Shown here: piece by piece, positions 27,415 to 37,037 of the stretch
Layout of the letters: each line of letters starts with the position of its first letter
Position numbering within the stretch: position 1 is the first letter of the stretch
Source: Thermogutta sp039793925
GTDB taxonomy: Bacteria > Planctomycetota > Planctomycetia > Pirellulales > Thermoguttaceae
Assembly: GCF_039793925.1 (NCBI RefSeq)
Contig: NZ_JBAMME010000003.1
Coordinates: 1 to 64,000, forward strand
Direction: 5' to 3'
Length of the DNA: 64,000 nt
Notes under the pieces: generated by a model
Told to the model about the DNA's origin: nothing
Database searches by the model: none
Seen by the model: the letters and a program-made list of their open reading frames with translations, nothing else
Position numbers and translations under genes: made by a program

Positions 27415-27612
27415 AAGCACCGGCTACGAGTGGAAAACTGAGTCGGGGGCAGCCGGCCCGCTGGTAAACAGTGTTGTCCATGGGCAGAGTCAACCGCTGG
27501 ATTGCTCTGCCCGTTTTGTTTTTTGGCTTTGCTCCCCCGCAGCAGAATTTCGCGGCTCCCTATCGGACTACCGTGGCCGACTGTGTTTCGCGAAACCAAC
27601 TCAGGTCAGCAC

Positions 27613-27667
27613 GGGCACGACAAGCACGTCCCACCGAGCACCCAGGGGGACCTGGCTGGCCAGTCCG
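27613..27667 (+). repeat. Imperfect palindromic repeat, copy 2
   Basis: GGGCACGACAAGCACGTCCC, then a spacer and GGACCTGGCTGGCCAGTCC. It follows the same order of elements as 17276-17341 with substitutions and a shortened middle hairpin. Confidence 0.45.
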
Positions 27668-27784
27668 CAATTCTAAACTTTATCGCTCGTCTTTTGGGAA
27701 GCCCTTTTTCCGATCCTCGCAGTACGTCCCGTCCCTCGCACCGGACACGCAGAACGCAAAGTAATTCCCGCTCACGGGCGGTCC

Positions 27785-27814
27785 TTGTGCAAATTATCCT
27801 CATCCTGGTATACT
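27785..27814 (+). promoter_or_regulatory. Candidate promoter for the 29-residue basic protein
   Basis: TTGTGC (27785-27790), 18-nt spacer, TATACT (27809-27814), 95 bases before GTG 27910. Confidence 0.4.
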
Positions 27815-27909
27815 CAATTCCGATAATCTGAAGTTTCGTGATAGGGCACGAACAGCGCGTGCCGGTGGTGGTTTCCAAGGTCATTTTTCAGGTTGAGTGG
27901 GAGTCGAGC

Positions 27910-27999
27910 GTGGGGACAAAAAAAACTGGTAAAGGGCGTCGCAAGATCGGTAGCAAAAAGCGGCGGATGCGCTCCAAAATCCGACATCGGAAGAAGTGA
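27910..27999 (+). CDS. 29-residue highly basic protein, ribosomal-protein-like
   Basis: GTG 27910 to TGA 27997-27999 encodes a peptide in which more than half the residues are Lys or Arg (MGTKKTGKGRRKIGSKKRR, then MRSKIRHRKK). A GGGAG-type ribosome binding site lies about 8 bases upstream and a promoter-like pair further up. Composition and length resemble the smallest ribosomal proteins and the AURKAIP1/COX24-like (bS22-type) peptides, which also follow a K-K-R-R-x-R-x-K-x-R-x-R-K layout. The link is by resemblance only. It would probably bind rRNA. It is below the length cutoff of most gene finders. Confidence 0.6.
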   Translation: MGTKKTGKGRRKIGSKKRRMRSKIRHRKK

Positions 28000-28148
28000 A
28001 TCTGTTGGATCCGCATGCGTCGGGAATTTGGTCACGCGAATTCCCGGCCTCTGTCGATAGGCAGTGTTCCGGCTGCCTTTGTATTAAGTACTTTCTGGAC
28101 CGTTCACCGCGCCCAAAGTGCGCGCTTTTCTCTGCGCTCCGTCGATAC

Positions 28149-28177
28149 TTGACAAACAAGACTCTTTTCCCTGTAAT
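28149..28177 (+). promoter_or_regulatory. Sigma70-type promoter for the ceramidase/sialidase-like gene
   Basis: TTGACA (28149-28154), 17-nt spacer, TGTAAT (28172-28177), 71 bases before ATG 28248. The -35 is perfect; the -10 has five of six consensus positions. Confidence 0.65.
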
Positions 28178-28247
28178 GTGCTTCGACACCGATCTGGTCA
28201 AATCCCAGCTCTAACGAGGCGACTATCCCGCGGGTTGGGGTCGGCGC

Positions 28248-30872
28248 ATGAAGTACGTTGTTTTTGAGGCCATCTGTTTGACTGTGACGGCTTGGAATGC
28301 AGTGGTTTTGGCGGAGTCGCCCAAACTTCTGTGGGAGGTCGCCCCTTTTGAAGCGGATATCACCATCCCTATCGGCCATGCTTGCATGGGAGGCGGGGTT
28401 GCCAACGCCAGGGAAATTGTCGATCCACTCTATGCCAAAGGTTTTGTGCTGCGGCCGCGCGGAACTGTTCTGCCCAACCAAGAAGAGCCTGGTCCCATTC
28501 CTGTAGGCAAGCGGGAGGCATTTCCCATCGTGGTACTGGCCCTTGATTGGTGCCAGCTTAACAACGAGGCGGATTTTCGATTTCGGGAAGCCTTGGCCGA
28601 GGCGGCGGGCACCACACGGCAGCGGATCCTTCTAGCGTGCGTTCATCAGCACGATGCCCCGATCTTCGATCTGAGGGCTCAAGTGTTGCTCGATGAGCAG
28701 GGGCTCACGGGATGGCTCTGTGATCCCAAGTTTTTCGAGGAAGCGCTCGCCCGGGTCGTCGCAGCCTTGAAAGAAGCTTTGAAGAACCCACGTCCTGTCA
28801 CACATATCGGATTGGGCCAGGCGAGAGTGGAAAAGATTGCCTCCAATCGCAAAATCATAACCGCCGAGGGACGCATCCACTGGAGTCGCAGCAGTGCCAG
28901 TGGAGCCACGTATGGCGATTACCCAGAGGGTGACATCGACCCGTGGTTGAAAACAATCAGCCTGTGGAATAACGATGAGCCCATTGTGGCCTGGAGCAGT
29001 TATGCCGTTCACCCCATGAGCTACTACGGGCAGGGACAAGTCTCCGCGGATTTTCCGGGCATGGCCCGGGCCAAACGCCAGGCAGATGATCCCCGGGTCA
29101 TGCAAATTTATTTCACAGGATGCGCGGGGGACACCACGGCTGGGAAGTATAATACAGGCGATCCGGGCAACCGACCTGTGCTCGCTGACCGGCTCTACCG
29201 GGCGATGCTGGAAGCCTGGCAGAGCACGCAGCGCTATCCACTGGAATCGGTGGTTTGCCGGCATGCTGATCTTTATTTGCCGCCGCGAGACGAAGGGGAC
29301 TTCACCCTAGAGCGAATGCGGGCCATCCTTGGAAACGAAAAGGAAAAACGCTGGCGGCGGATCTCCGCGGCCCTCGGACTGAGCTGGCGCGAGCGTGTGG
29401 CAGCGGGCAAACCCATCGAGGTACCTTGTCTGGATTTCAACAATGGTCAGGCGTTTTTTGGTGTTCTTCCCGCCGAAACCTTCGTGGGTTACCAGTTGAT
29501 GGCCCAGCAATTGCGTCCTGACGCCTTCGTAATGCTGGCCGGTTTTGGTGACGGGGCCCCAGGCTACATCCCAACCGACGCGTGTTGGAAGGAGGGCTAC
29601 AACGACGATTACTGCTGGGTGGCGCCCATGACGGACGCCCTCTTCCGGGATCTCCTGGCACAAGTCTTGAATTTACCTGAAGGAAGTGGCTGCCCGAAAA
29701 TCAGCCCAACCGACAAAATGGGCCCAACAAACGCACGCTCATGCCCGTCATGCATTCGCCGGGAAGTCATTTATCAGGAGCTTTCCCCAGATTATTTATG
29801 GTTTCATCCGCGCGTGGTGGCTATCCCTGGACTAGGCCGAAATGGAAACCCGCGGCTTGTTCTCACACTCCAGAAGCATTTGCGGGTATCTGATTTTTAC
29901 TCCGGGCTGTACTACATGGTGTCCGACGATCTTGGCCGATCGTGGCGGGGGCCTATTCAAATTCCTCAGCTCGATTGGAAACCCCAACCCGACGGCAGCA
30001 CCTTCGCAGTAGCTGACGTCACCCCGGGCTATCACCCGCCGACGGGCAAAGTCTTAGCTCTTGGAGCCTATGTCTACTACGACCAGCAAGGCCATCAGCT
30101 CCATGATCGACCGCGATTCTCGCAAACGGCCTATGCGATATACGACCCACAAACAGACGACTGGTCGGGATGGCATCTCCTAGAATTTCCCGATGATAAA
30201 AAGTTTAATCTGGCACGGAACGCCTGTTCTCAATGGCTGGTCGAGCCAGATGGAACTTTGCTTATTCCGGTATATTTCGCAGAAAACTACGGAGTCATGG
30301 CGACCGCGGTGTTTCGTTGCCAGTTTGACGGCCACAAGTTGCGCATTTTCGAGCAAGGTGACGAATTGCATCTCAACCAGGTCCGTGGTTTGGTGGAACC
30401 ATCAATCATTCGCTGCGGAAATTGGTATTTTCTAACTCTGAGGAATGACCTCCGTGGATATGTCACCCGTAGCACGGACGGACTTCACTGGGAACCTATT
30501 CGCCCCTGGCTATTCGATGATGGACAAGAGCTGGGTAGTTACGACACCCAGCAACATTGGATTAGTCATGGGGACCGGCTTTACCTGATCTATACGCGCC
30601 GAGGAGCGATGAATGATCACGTTCCGCGGCACCGTGCGCCGCTCTTCATGGCGGAAGTGGACCAGAACAACCTCTGCGTGCTTCGTGCCACGGAGCGGGT
30701 GGTGCTGCCAGAGCGCGGAAGCATGATGGGGAATTTTGGCGCCGCGACCATCACACCGGAAGAGGCCTGGGTCACCGTTGGCGAGTATACTGCGCTCTCG
30801 TCTCCCGAGGTTCGCCCCAATCCGAAGGGAGGTGATGGAAGCGTCCTCCTCGGCCGCATCTGTTGGGACTGA
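28248..30872 (+). CDS. Neutral ceramidase-like / sialidase-like fusion, exported
   Basis: 874 residues with a signal peptide (MKYVVFEAICLTVTAWNAVVLA). Residues about 25-480 resemble the neutral/alkaline ceramidase N-terminal domain as found in planctomycetes: FEADITIPIGHACMGGG, VVLALDWCQL, ILLACVHQHDAP with a likely zinc His, YAVHPMSYYGQGQVSADFPG, and FTGCAGDTTAGKYN. After a Cys-containing linker (about 480-510) residues 510-874 look like a BNR/sialidase-type beta-propeller: YYMVSDDLGRSWRGPIQIP, TPGYHPPTGKVLALGA, YVTRSTDGLHWEPIRPWLFDDG. Fused, the two could process glycosphingolipid-like or other glycoconjugate substrates outside the cell. Substrate is inference. Confidence 0.75.
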   Translation: MKYVVFEAICLTVTAWNAVVLAESPKLLWEVAPFEADITIPIGHACMGGGVANAREIVDPLYAKGFVLRPRGTVLPNQEEPGPIPVGKREAFPIVVLALDWCQLNNEADFRFREALAEAAGTTRQRILLACVHQHDAPIFDLRAQVLLDEQGLTGWLCDPKFFEEALARVVAALKEALKNPRPVTHIGLGQARVEKIASNRKIITAEGRIHWSRSSASGATYGDYPEGDIDPWLKTISLWNNDEPIVAWSSYAVHPMSYYGQGQVSADFPGMARAKRQADDPRVMQIYFTGCAGDTTAGKYNTGDPGNRPVLADRLYRAMLEAWQSTQRYPLESVVCRHADLYLPPRDEGDFTLERMRAILGNEKEKRWRRISAALGLSWRERVAAGKPIEVPCLDFNNGQAFFGVLPAETFVGYQLMAQQLRPDAFVMLAGFGDGAPGYIPTDACWKEGYNDDYCWVAPMTDALFRDLLAQVLNLPEGSGCPKISPTDKMGPTNARSCPSCIRREVIYQELSPDYLWFHPRVVAIPGLGRNGNPRLVLTLQKHLRVSDFYSGLYYMVSDDLGRSWRGPIQIPQLDWKPQPDGSTFAVADVTPGYHPPTGKVLALGAYVYYDQQGHQLHDRPRFSQTAYAIYDPQTDDWSGWHLLEFPDDKKFNLARNACSQWLVEPDGTLLIPVYFAENYGVMATAVFRCQFDGHKLRIFEQGDELHLNQVRGLVEPSIIRCGNWYFLTLRNDLRGYVTRSTDGLHWEPIRPWLFDDGQELGSYDTQQHWISHGDRLYLIYTRRGAMNDHVPRHRAPLFMAEVDQNNLCVLRATERVVLPERGSMMGNFGAATITPEEAWVTVGEYTALSSPEVRPNPKGGDGSVLLGRICWD

Positions 30873-31491
30873 TTTACCACGCGCCGGCTGAGAAGATTTG
30901 GTGAGAACTTGGCGTTTGACCTCCTGTCCCGAATTACCACGACTTTCTCGGAAGAGGAGTGGTCCGCAAAATTGGAGAGCCGGATCAAAACTCCAAGATG
31001 AAGGATCGCTAATGCTGCGAACCGAGGACCAGAAAAAAGTAATGCTTCAGGATGCCACTTGGTTTGGATGGAAACGCTGTGGTTGACGAAACGTTCTCAT
31101 TTCGGCATGCAAGCAAAAATCGTTGGTTCAGGATTTCGTTAGTCCCCTGCGTCTTTCTCCCGCAGAGCGTCCCCCGGCGCAACCGACTCAATCTTCCCAG
31201 ATCTTTCCGATCAGCTCCGCGAGCGAGAGCAGAATCCCTGAACGGATGCCGCCACGACAGGTCTTTCAATAGGATTCATTTACCCAGCGCCGCCCGCCTG
31301 CAGAAAATCGGCGGGGACATCTGTTGAAGGTCTTTTCCGTGGAAAACATTTGAGCCATCCTACCTCCCCCAATTACAATCGAAGTAACCGCGGAACCGGA
31401 TGGTGGGAGCTTGTCCGAACCATTTGCGGGAAGCGGTTCAGGACCTATTTCTTTAGCGGAAAAATCGGCTGCGAATTTGAGGAGACAGCTC
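30873..31491. other. Intergenic, no supported gene
   Basis: About 620 bases. Short frames on both strands show no known motif. A TTG start at 31411 would extend the next protein by 27 residues but has poorer ribosome-binding context than GTG 31492. Confidence 0.4.
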
Positions 31492-32154
31492 GTGTCCCGC
31501 AATGTGCCGCGAACAGCTCTTCTGGGAGCGTTTTACGAGGACTACCTGAAACATCTGGACACTGCCCGATTCGTGGCGGACGTCAACTCGCGCTACATGC
31601 AGGGCACGCTCCAGCGATTGCTGGAACATCCGTTGTGTGACCTTCGTCGGGCAGCAGCCCTGGCGCTGGGGTACGTCGGTGATTATGCATCTAACGCAGC
31701 TTTGGGACGGGCCCTCAACGATCGCGATCCCACCGTTCGATTGCTGGCTGAAACGAGTATCCGAAAAGTTTGGCTGCGCTACGGAACAGAAGCTCAGCAA
31801 AAACAGCTCAGCATCATCATTCGCCTCAACGCAGCGCGGCGTTATCGCGACGCCCTTGCCCGGGCTCATCGCCTATTGGAAGAAATCGATGACTTTGCGG
31901 AGGTGTATAACCAGCGGGCGGTGGCGTATTACGGTCTTGGAGAGCATGCCGAGGCCATTCAGGATTGTCGGACCACCCTGGAACTGAATCCCTACCACTT
32001 CGCGGCAGCGGCGGGGATGGGCCAGGCGTACCTGGAATTGCGGGATCCGATCGCCGCACTGGAGGCGTTTCGCCGGGCATTACGACTCAATCCCGATCTC
32101 CACGCCGTTCGAATCCAGGTGGCCAAGCTGGAACGCCTCATCGAAGATGTGTGA
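31492..32154 (+). CDS. HEAT-repeat and TPR protein
   Basis: 220 residues from GTG 31492, chosen for GAGGAGA 7 bases upstream; TTG 31411 is the longer alternative. Residues about 40-105 carry HEAT-like repeats (LLEHPLCDLRRAAALALGYVGDYASNAALGRALNDRDPTVRLLAETSIRKVW). Residues about 115-215 carry TPRs (NQRAVAYYGLGEHAEAIQDCRTTLELNPYHFAAAAGMGQAYLELRDPIAALEAFRRALRLNPD). No signal peptide or enzymatic motif; likely a cytoplasmic protein-interaction adaptor. Convergent with the next gene, 12 nt apart. Confidence 0.8.
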   Translation: MSRNVPRTALLGAFYEDYLKHLDTARFVADVNSRYMQGTLQRLLEHPLCDLRRAAALALGYVGDYASNAALGRALNDRDPTVRLLAETSIRKVWLRYGTEAQQKQLSIIIRLNAARRYRDALARAHRLLEEIDDFAEVYNQRAVAYYGLGEHAEAIQDCRTTLELNPYHFAAAAGMGQAYLELRDPIAALEAFRRALRLNPDLHAVRIQVAKLERLIEDV

Positions 32155-32166
32155 TCCCCTGCTGTT

Positions 32167-32703
32167 TCAAGCGGCACGGCGGCGGACGGCGGCATCCGCC
32201 CGGCGCATGGCTTCTTCTTTCGAGACCACGGCCCAGCGGGATCTCTGGCTATCGCTCCACTCCATAAGGACCCTCCCCGATTCACTGAGCATCCGCGGAA
32301 TATAAAACCAGAGCCGATCGTTCGGCCGCAGCACTTCCGGACGCCACAGGAGGACCACATCGATATCCGCCACGTGATTCGCCCAACGGGGAAGAACCTC
32401 GCTCAGGCGCCCTGGGAGCAGCACCACTTCTGTGTCCAATTCGCGGAGCGACCGATAGACCTGCTTGACCGGCGGGCCGCCAGCCTCCTCAAATCTGCTG
32501 ATTCCCACGTACCTGAACCGGCATTGCGGGACCGCATGGCGAACGACACGAACTAACAATTCAGTTCGCCTAAGATCAAGGCTTCCGACTTCCAGGAGCG
32601 ATCGCGGCGGCGTTTCGTGAAGCGTTTGGTAGAGCGTGCGAAGATGAACCGGTTGCACAAAATAGAGGAGCCACCACAAGCGAAATTGCGACAGCTCGGC
32701 CAA
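32167..32703 (-). CDS. Conserved-looking hypothetical protein, possibly methyltransferase-fold
   Basis: 178 residues. RSLLEVGSLDLRRTELLVRVVRHAVPQCRFRYVGISRFEEAGG resembles the glycine-containing motif I and acidic motif II region of Rossmann-like methyltransferases, but the Gly-rich loop is incomplete. VADIDVVLLWRPEVLRPNDRLWFYIPRMLSESGRVLMEWSD fits strands 4-5 of that fold. I would not call an enzyme; a degenerate methyltransferase-like fold is the best reading. The C-terminus is basic. Stands alone. Confidence 0.55.
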   Translation of the reverse strand: MAELSQFRLWWLLYFVQPVHLRTLYQTLHETPPRSLLEVGSLDLRRTELLVRVVRHAVPQCRFRYVGISRFEEAGGPPVKQVYRSLRELDTEVVLLPGRLSEVLPRWANHVADIDVVLLWRPEVLRPNDRLWFYIPRMLSESGRVLMEWSDSQRSRWAVVSKEEAMRRADAAVRRRAA

Positions 32704-33201
32704 GGGAACCTCCTGTTCCGCCTCAGCACCGACTGGTCAAGTCAATCCTTCTTTTTAGCAAGACCACAAGGCCCTAGAAAAGTGATTCGGACAACCCTGT
32801 CACAAAACTCGAAGAAACGCCGAGAAATCTCGTCCGTGTTGAACCACATTTCGAAATACCCGCAAGGAAGTCACGGTGGAGACTCTTCTTGCCGGGTGCC
32901 GATAAGAGAACAGGGAGAAAACTTGCCTTTTTGTGTGGTAAGATGCGCAAAAAATAAAGATTTAATCGGCGAGCGCAACTGAGAAAAGTTTTGTCGAGAC
33001 GGTACGGTGGACCGGGCGAAGACCTGTAATGGTGTCTTGTGTTCGCCAAACAAATCCTGGTCTCCTCGACCCAGGACCTGGAGAAGGCCACCAACCTGGT
33101 GGCTCTCGTTGAGGCGAACGGTGATGCCAGGGCAAAGGCTGGGAAGCCGACAGAAGTATCATCATGTAGCACTCTGTTTGCGGACCTAAGGAAGGGACCC
33201 C
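32704..33201. other. Divergent intergenic region
   Basis: About 500 bases. A 62-codon plus-strand frame at 33039-33227 has protein-like composition but overlaps the next gene's start and matches nothing I know. No clear promoter pair was found. Confidence 0.4.
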
Positions 33202-35796
33202 ATGACGACTTCGCTCCAGCGAAATGAGCCGACCTGGCCGTTCCTCCTGGTGCTGATCGCGCTTTTTATCCTGAGCGTGACCTCTCCGCGGGCGTGGCGT
33301 GTGGTCGAGCGTCCCGATCCGCCAATTCCGGGTGACAATCAGTCGACATTCGCCGAAGCCGATAGACCACCACGAGTAGAAAGGCGACAAAACCTTGCCA
33401 CCACCTCGCCGGCACTCCCTCCTCCCTTAGCGTCCACTGAATCTCTTCCCGCCGCCCAGCGTTCTTCCCGGAACGAAGGCGCTCTGCAACCAGCCGAGGT
33501 TCAACATCAGGTGGCGGCTGATATGGCTCATGGACCGTCTCTCCTCCAGTTTCCTCCCGATCCGGAAAGGGAAGCCCCCTGCCTGGAGTCAATTCCCGAT
33601 GAACGGCCAATGGCAGGGCTGGCGGAAGAAACACACGTGACAGGGGCACCGAATTCCGAGGACCTTGCCTTGCATGCCGACCCGTCACCGTCTGAACATG
33701 GGCACGGCAACACGATGGAAGCACAGGACGGCAGCAGTGATGTGCCGCCTCAGCATGGTCTGTGGACCCCGCCCACTTCTCTTCTCGCCATGCTGGAACC
33801 CTTTGCGCAGCGCGAGGAGACACGCGGCTGGGTTAGTGAGGTCCGTGAAAAGATTAATGAACTCGGCCAGGACTTTGAAGCCGGCAAAAACGTTTTACCG
33901 GTCCTGCAAGAGATCTATGCCCTGGCCCAGCAGTCATCATCCATTCAGACGCAGCTCGATCCACAGCCCGATTTGGCGGCGGATTTTCGTCAGGTGCGCT
34001 ATGCCCTCATTCGAAGGCTGAGTTTGTGGAAGGCCATTCAACTTGCCGGGGGTTTACAAGCAGAACTGGCCACTACGCAGAATGGAGACTGGGCGCGTTT
34101 AGAGAAAACCCTTAACGCAGTTGAACACCGGCTGGGAACGGGCAGCACCGCTCAGGCCTGGCGCGAGTTCTTGAATATCGAGCCAGTGAAAACCCTCGTG
34201 CAATCGGAATCGCCTTCGGAAGCAGAGCGTCAACTTACGGAACTGGCTGCGCGGACGCTGGAGAGGATCGACGATCACACCTTCACCGAAGATCAGCAGG
34301 CACTTCTGGACGAGCAACCCCTGGCCGAGTATGTCGCCGAACTCCGCTTCTGGGCTGCCCCCGCTGTGCAGGCAGCCAGTCTTTTACAACGGGTGGAGAA
34401 CTTCGAATCCAAAGCCACCAATTCGGCAGCGGAACCTCTTGTGAGGGCGTACCATCGGCTGGCACGCTCCTCTCAAGACCGTGCTCGATGGCTGGCACGC
34501 TGCCTCGATCTGCTCTACCGAAACGCCAATGTCCGAATCGCCATCACCGAAGAACTTCTCAATCGATTGGCTCCCGAACGACCGGCAGACGAACGGCCGG
34601 TGGCCGATGTCATCCTGAATCGGCCGGTCTACGGTTCAAGCTACGCAGAGACCAAGGTCGGATTTCGGCTGATTCCTGACCCTCTGCGAGCCCGTGTCGC
34701 ATTGACGGTGCGCGGCCATGTGACTTCGCTGACCTATGCGAATGCCGGCCCCGCAACCATCTGGAATGATGGCTGCGCCGAGTATGTGGCGGAAAAGGAT
34801 GTGGAGATTACGCCGCACGGCCTCGTCGCCTCGCCGGCCGTGATTGACGTGCAGAACTCGGTGCGCATTCGCGACGTTGCCACCACGCTGGATTCCATCC
34901 CAGTGCTTGGGTTTCTTACTCAGGAAGTGGCACGGCAGCAAGCTGTCCGGCAGCGTTTGGAAGCCAGTGAAGAAGCGAGGTGGAAGGTGGCGGCCCAGGC
35001 TCTGCGGGAGATTGAAAACGAAACGGAAACGCAATTTTCTCGGCTTAACCAGCGATGGCGGGAAGAAGTGCTGGCTCCCCTTCGCCGTTTCCACCTTGCT
35101 CCCACATGGCTGGGCGCCCAAACCACTGAAGATCGGATTGTTCTCCGTGTACGACTGGCGGCCCCGTTCCAGCCCGGTGGCCATACGCTCCGACCCTTTG
35201 CTCCGGCAGACGCGCTGGCGAGTTGCCAAATCCATCAGTCAGCAATTAACAATTTCCTCCAGCGTCTCGGATTGGAAGGGAAGACCTACACGGTGGCCGA
35301 GCTGCAGAGCAAACTGCGAGAAAAACTGCACCTTCCCGAAGACGACAGTCGGGAGGAAAACCCCCATGCCGATGCTCGTATCACCTTTGCTTCCCGAGAC
35401 GCGGCAAGAGTGGAGTTTGTTCAGGGTAAGCTCATCATCACGCTGGCCGTTGCCGAGTTGAGCAGCCCACCAAATCGCTGGCAGGATTTCCAGGTCCGTG
35501 CTTTGTACAGGCCGGAGATTCACAACGATCGCATCCAGTTCATCCGCGAGGGAGTCGTGCAGCTCGTCGGTCCCATGGATATGCGGTCGCAGATTGCCCT
35601 GCGAAGCGTCTTCAGCCGGACTTTCTCCAAGGATAAACCGTGGGAAGTTTCGCCGGGTTTCCTGCAACGGCACGAAAATCTTACCGATTTGACGGTGACG
35701 CAACTCGTTTTGGAAGATGGTTGGCTGGGGTTTGCCGTTGGTCGCCGACCAGCTATGGCCGCCACGCAGCGGGGCGATGACCACTCGCGACATTGA
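33202..35796 (+). CDS. Large membrane-anchored protein, planctomycete-type hypothetical
   Basis: 864 residues from ATG 33202 (AAGGAAGGG upstream). A membrane anchor lies near residues 12-27 (WPFLLVLIALFILSVTS). Residues about 35-185 are Pro/Ser/Glu-rich and probably disordered. The remainder is helical to about 440, then a mixed region (RPVYGSSYAETKVGFRLIPDPLRARVALTVRGHVTSLTY, AEYVAEKDVEITPHGL) and a long C-terminal part with no known motif. The bulk is probably periplasmic. I do not recognise a family. Confidence 0.7.
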   Translation: MTTSLQRNEPTWPFLLVLIALFILSVTSPRAWRVVERPDPPIPGDNQSTFAEADRPPRVERRQNLATTSPALPPPLASTESLPAAQRSSRNEGALQPAEVQHQVAADMAHGPSLLQFPPDPEREAPCLESIPDERPMAGLAEETHVTGAPNSEDLALHADPSPSEHGHGNTMEAQDGSSDVPPQHGLWTPPTSLLAMLEPFAQREETRGWVSEVREKINELGQDFEAGKNVLPVLQEIYALAQQSSSIQTQLDPQPDLAADFRQVRYALIRRLSLWKAIQLAGGLQAELATTQNGDWARLEKTLNAVEHRLGTGSTAQAWREFLNIEPVKTLVQSESPSEAERQLTELAARTLERIDDHTFTEDQQALLDEQPLAEYVAELRFWAAPAVQAASLLQRVENFESKATNSAAEPLVRAYHRLARSSQDRARWLARCLDLLYRNANVRIAITEELLNRLAPERPADERPVADVILNRPVYGSSYAETKVGFRLIPDPLRARVALTVRGHVTSLTYANAGPATIWNDGCAEYVAEKDVEITPHGLVASPAVIDVQNSVRIRDVATTLDSIPVLGFLTQEVARQQAVRQRLEASEEARWKVAAQALREIENETETQFSRLNQRWREEVLAPLRRFHLAPTWLGAQTTEDRIVLRVRLAAPFQPGGHTLRPFAPADALASCQIHQSAINNFLQRLGLEGKTYTVAELQSKLREKLHLPEDDSREENPHADARITFASRDAARVEFVQGKLIITLAVAELSSPPNRWQDFQVRALYRPEIHNDRIQFIREGVVQLVGPMDMRSQIALRSVFSRTFSKDKPWEVSPGFLQRHENLTDLTVTQLVLEDGWLGFAVGRRPAMAATQRGDDHSRH

Positions 35797-35843
35797 GGCC
35801 CGGCCCCTCCGACCGCCGTGCCTGCGCCGGTGCCAGAGTCCGT

Positions 35844-37037
35844 TTAATGCGAGAAGCCGGCCAGCGAGTCTTTCTGAGAGTTCTTAGTGCGCCGCTGGGC
35901 ACGCCGCCCGGTGGTTTCCAGAATGGCTATCAGGCTGACCATACAGCCCACCAGGAGCAGGATGACCATCGCCCCGAATGTATCGACCTGGTGCAAAAGG
36001 AGGGCCCCCAAACCACAGCTTGTCGCCATGAGGTAAATCGTGAGAACGGCCTGGGATTTCGTCATCCCCAACTCCACGAGACGGTGAGAGAAATGCCGAG
36101 TGTCACCGACAAAGGGACTAGCCCCGGCCCGCAGGCGTATGATCACTACCGTGATCAGGTCATAAAGCGGCACCGTCAAAGCACACAAAGGGGCGAGCAC
36201 CGCATGACGTGGGGTGTTCTCTCCAGCAAACGTGGCCGTCATCGAAATGACCGCAAGCAAATAACCCACGAAATAGCTTCCGGCATCTCCCATGAAAAGC
36301 CGGGCAGGGGGCCGATTGTGCCATAAAAACCCCAGCAGCGACCCCAGCATCACCAGAAAAAAACCGGCCACAAAAAGCTGCGGTTCTCCGGTGAGGGGCT
36401 TGGGAGTGAGAAGCATGACCGCCGCGAGCACCGTGCAGGCGATGGCCGCCACGCCCGCCGCCAAACCGTCCATGTTGTCTATCATATTGAAGGCGTTAAT
36501 GAGCGCTACAATCCACAGGATACTCAATATCCCGGTGAGGAGCGGCACCTCGATAAAAAGAGTCAATCGATAACCTTCGGCAACGGTCACTCCCGCCACT
36601 ATCAATTCCACCAGCAGCCGAAACCACCAGGGAAGTTTCCATCGATCGTCGGCCAGGCCCAAAATCATCACGAACGTGGCCAGCGTGAGCACGGTCCACA
36701 GCCGCCCACTTTGGCCCCAAACACCGGGCAAGTGCCGTGCAACCTCTTCTGGCAACCACTCTCGGGGGAGAAACCCGGCCACCACTTCCGGCGTGACCAA
36801 CCCCTGCGGCGGTCGAGCATCGAACGTCAACCACAGCACAATCTGAAGGATGGCAAAAGGGACCACCACCCCCAGCCAGATCGCCAATCCTCCTGAAGTT
36901 GGCATGGGCCGATCGTGCACCTTGCGTGGCCCCGGTCGGTCCACCAGCCCCCATCGCGGTGCCCACACCCGGAGCGCAAATCCGACGAGCCAGCTCACCA
37001 CAAAGGAGGGCACTATCACGAAGAAGAGCCACCACAC
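35844..37037 (-). CDS. WecA/TagO-type undecaprenyl-phosphate sugar-1-phosphate transferase
   Basis: About 397 residues from GTG 37037, chosen because GGGAGGT lies about 8 bases upstream and the protein then opens with a membrane helix (WWLFFVIVPSFVVSWLVGF). The longer frame from 37133 lies inside the upstream gene. MraY/WecA motifs: RKVHDRPMPTSGGLAI, MIDNMDGLAAG (DNxDGL), FMGDAGSYFVGYLLA, and DTRHFSHRL (HxxHR). About ten transmembrane helices. Transfers a sugar-1-phosphate, usually GlcNAc, from UDP to undecaprenyl phosphate, starting surface polysaccharide synthesis; it could feed the locus at 44527-53311. Overlaps the DUF4416 gene by 22 nt. Confidence 0.9.
   Translation of the reverse strand: MWWLFFVIVPSFVVSWLVGFALRVWAPRWGLVDRPGPRKVHDRPMPTSGGLAIWLGVVVPFAILQIVLWLTFDARPPQGLVTPEVVAGFLPREWLPEEVARHLPGVWGQSGRLWTVLTLATFVMILGLADDRWKLPWWFRLLVELIVAGVTVAEGYRLTLFIEVPLLTGILSILWIVALINAFNMIDNMDGLAAGVAAIACTVLAAVMLLTPKPLTGEPQLFVAGFFLVMLGSLLGFLWHNRPPARLFMGDAGSYFVGYLLAVISMTATFAGENTPRHAVLAPLCALTVPLYDLITVVIIRLRAGASPFVGDTRHFSHRLVELGMTKSQAVLTIYLMATSCGLGALLLHQVDTFGAMVILLLVGCMVSLIAILETTGRRAQRRTKNSQKDSLAGFSH

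Larger units (their letters stand above)
27415..27909. other. Intergenic with repeat copy and promoter
   Basis: About 500 bases. It holds the second copy of the palindromic repeat (27613-27667) and a promoter-like pair (27785-27814) before the tiny basic gene at 27910. Short overlapping frames here show no domain. Confidence 0.45.
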
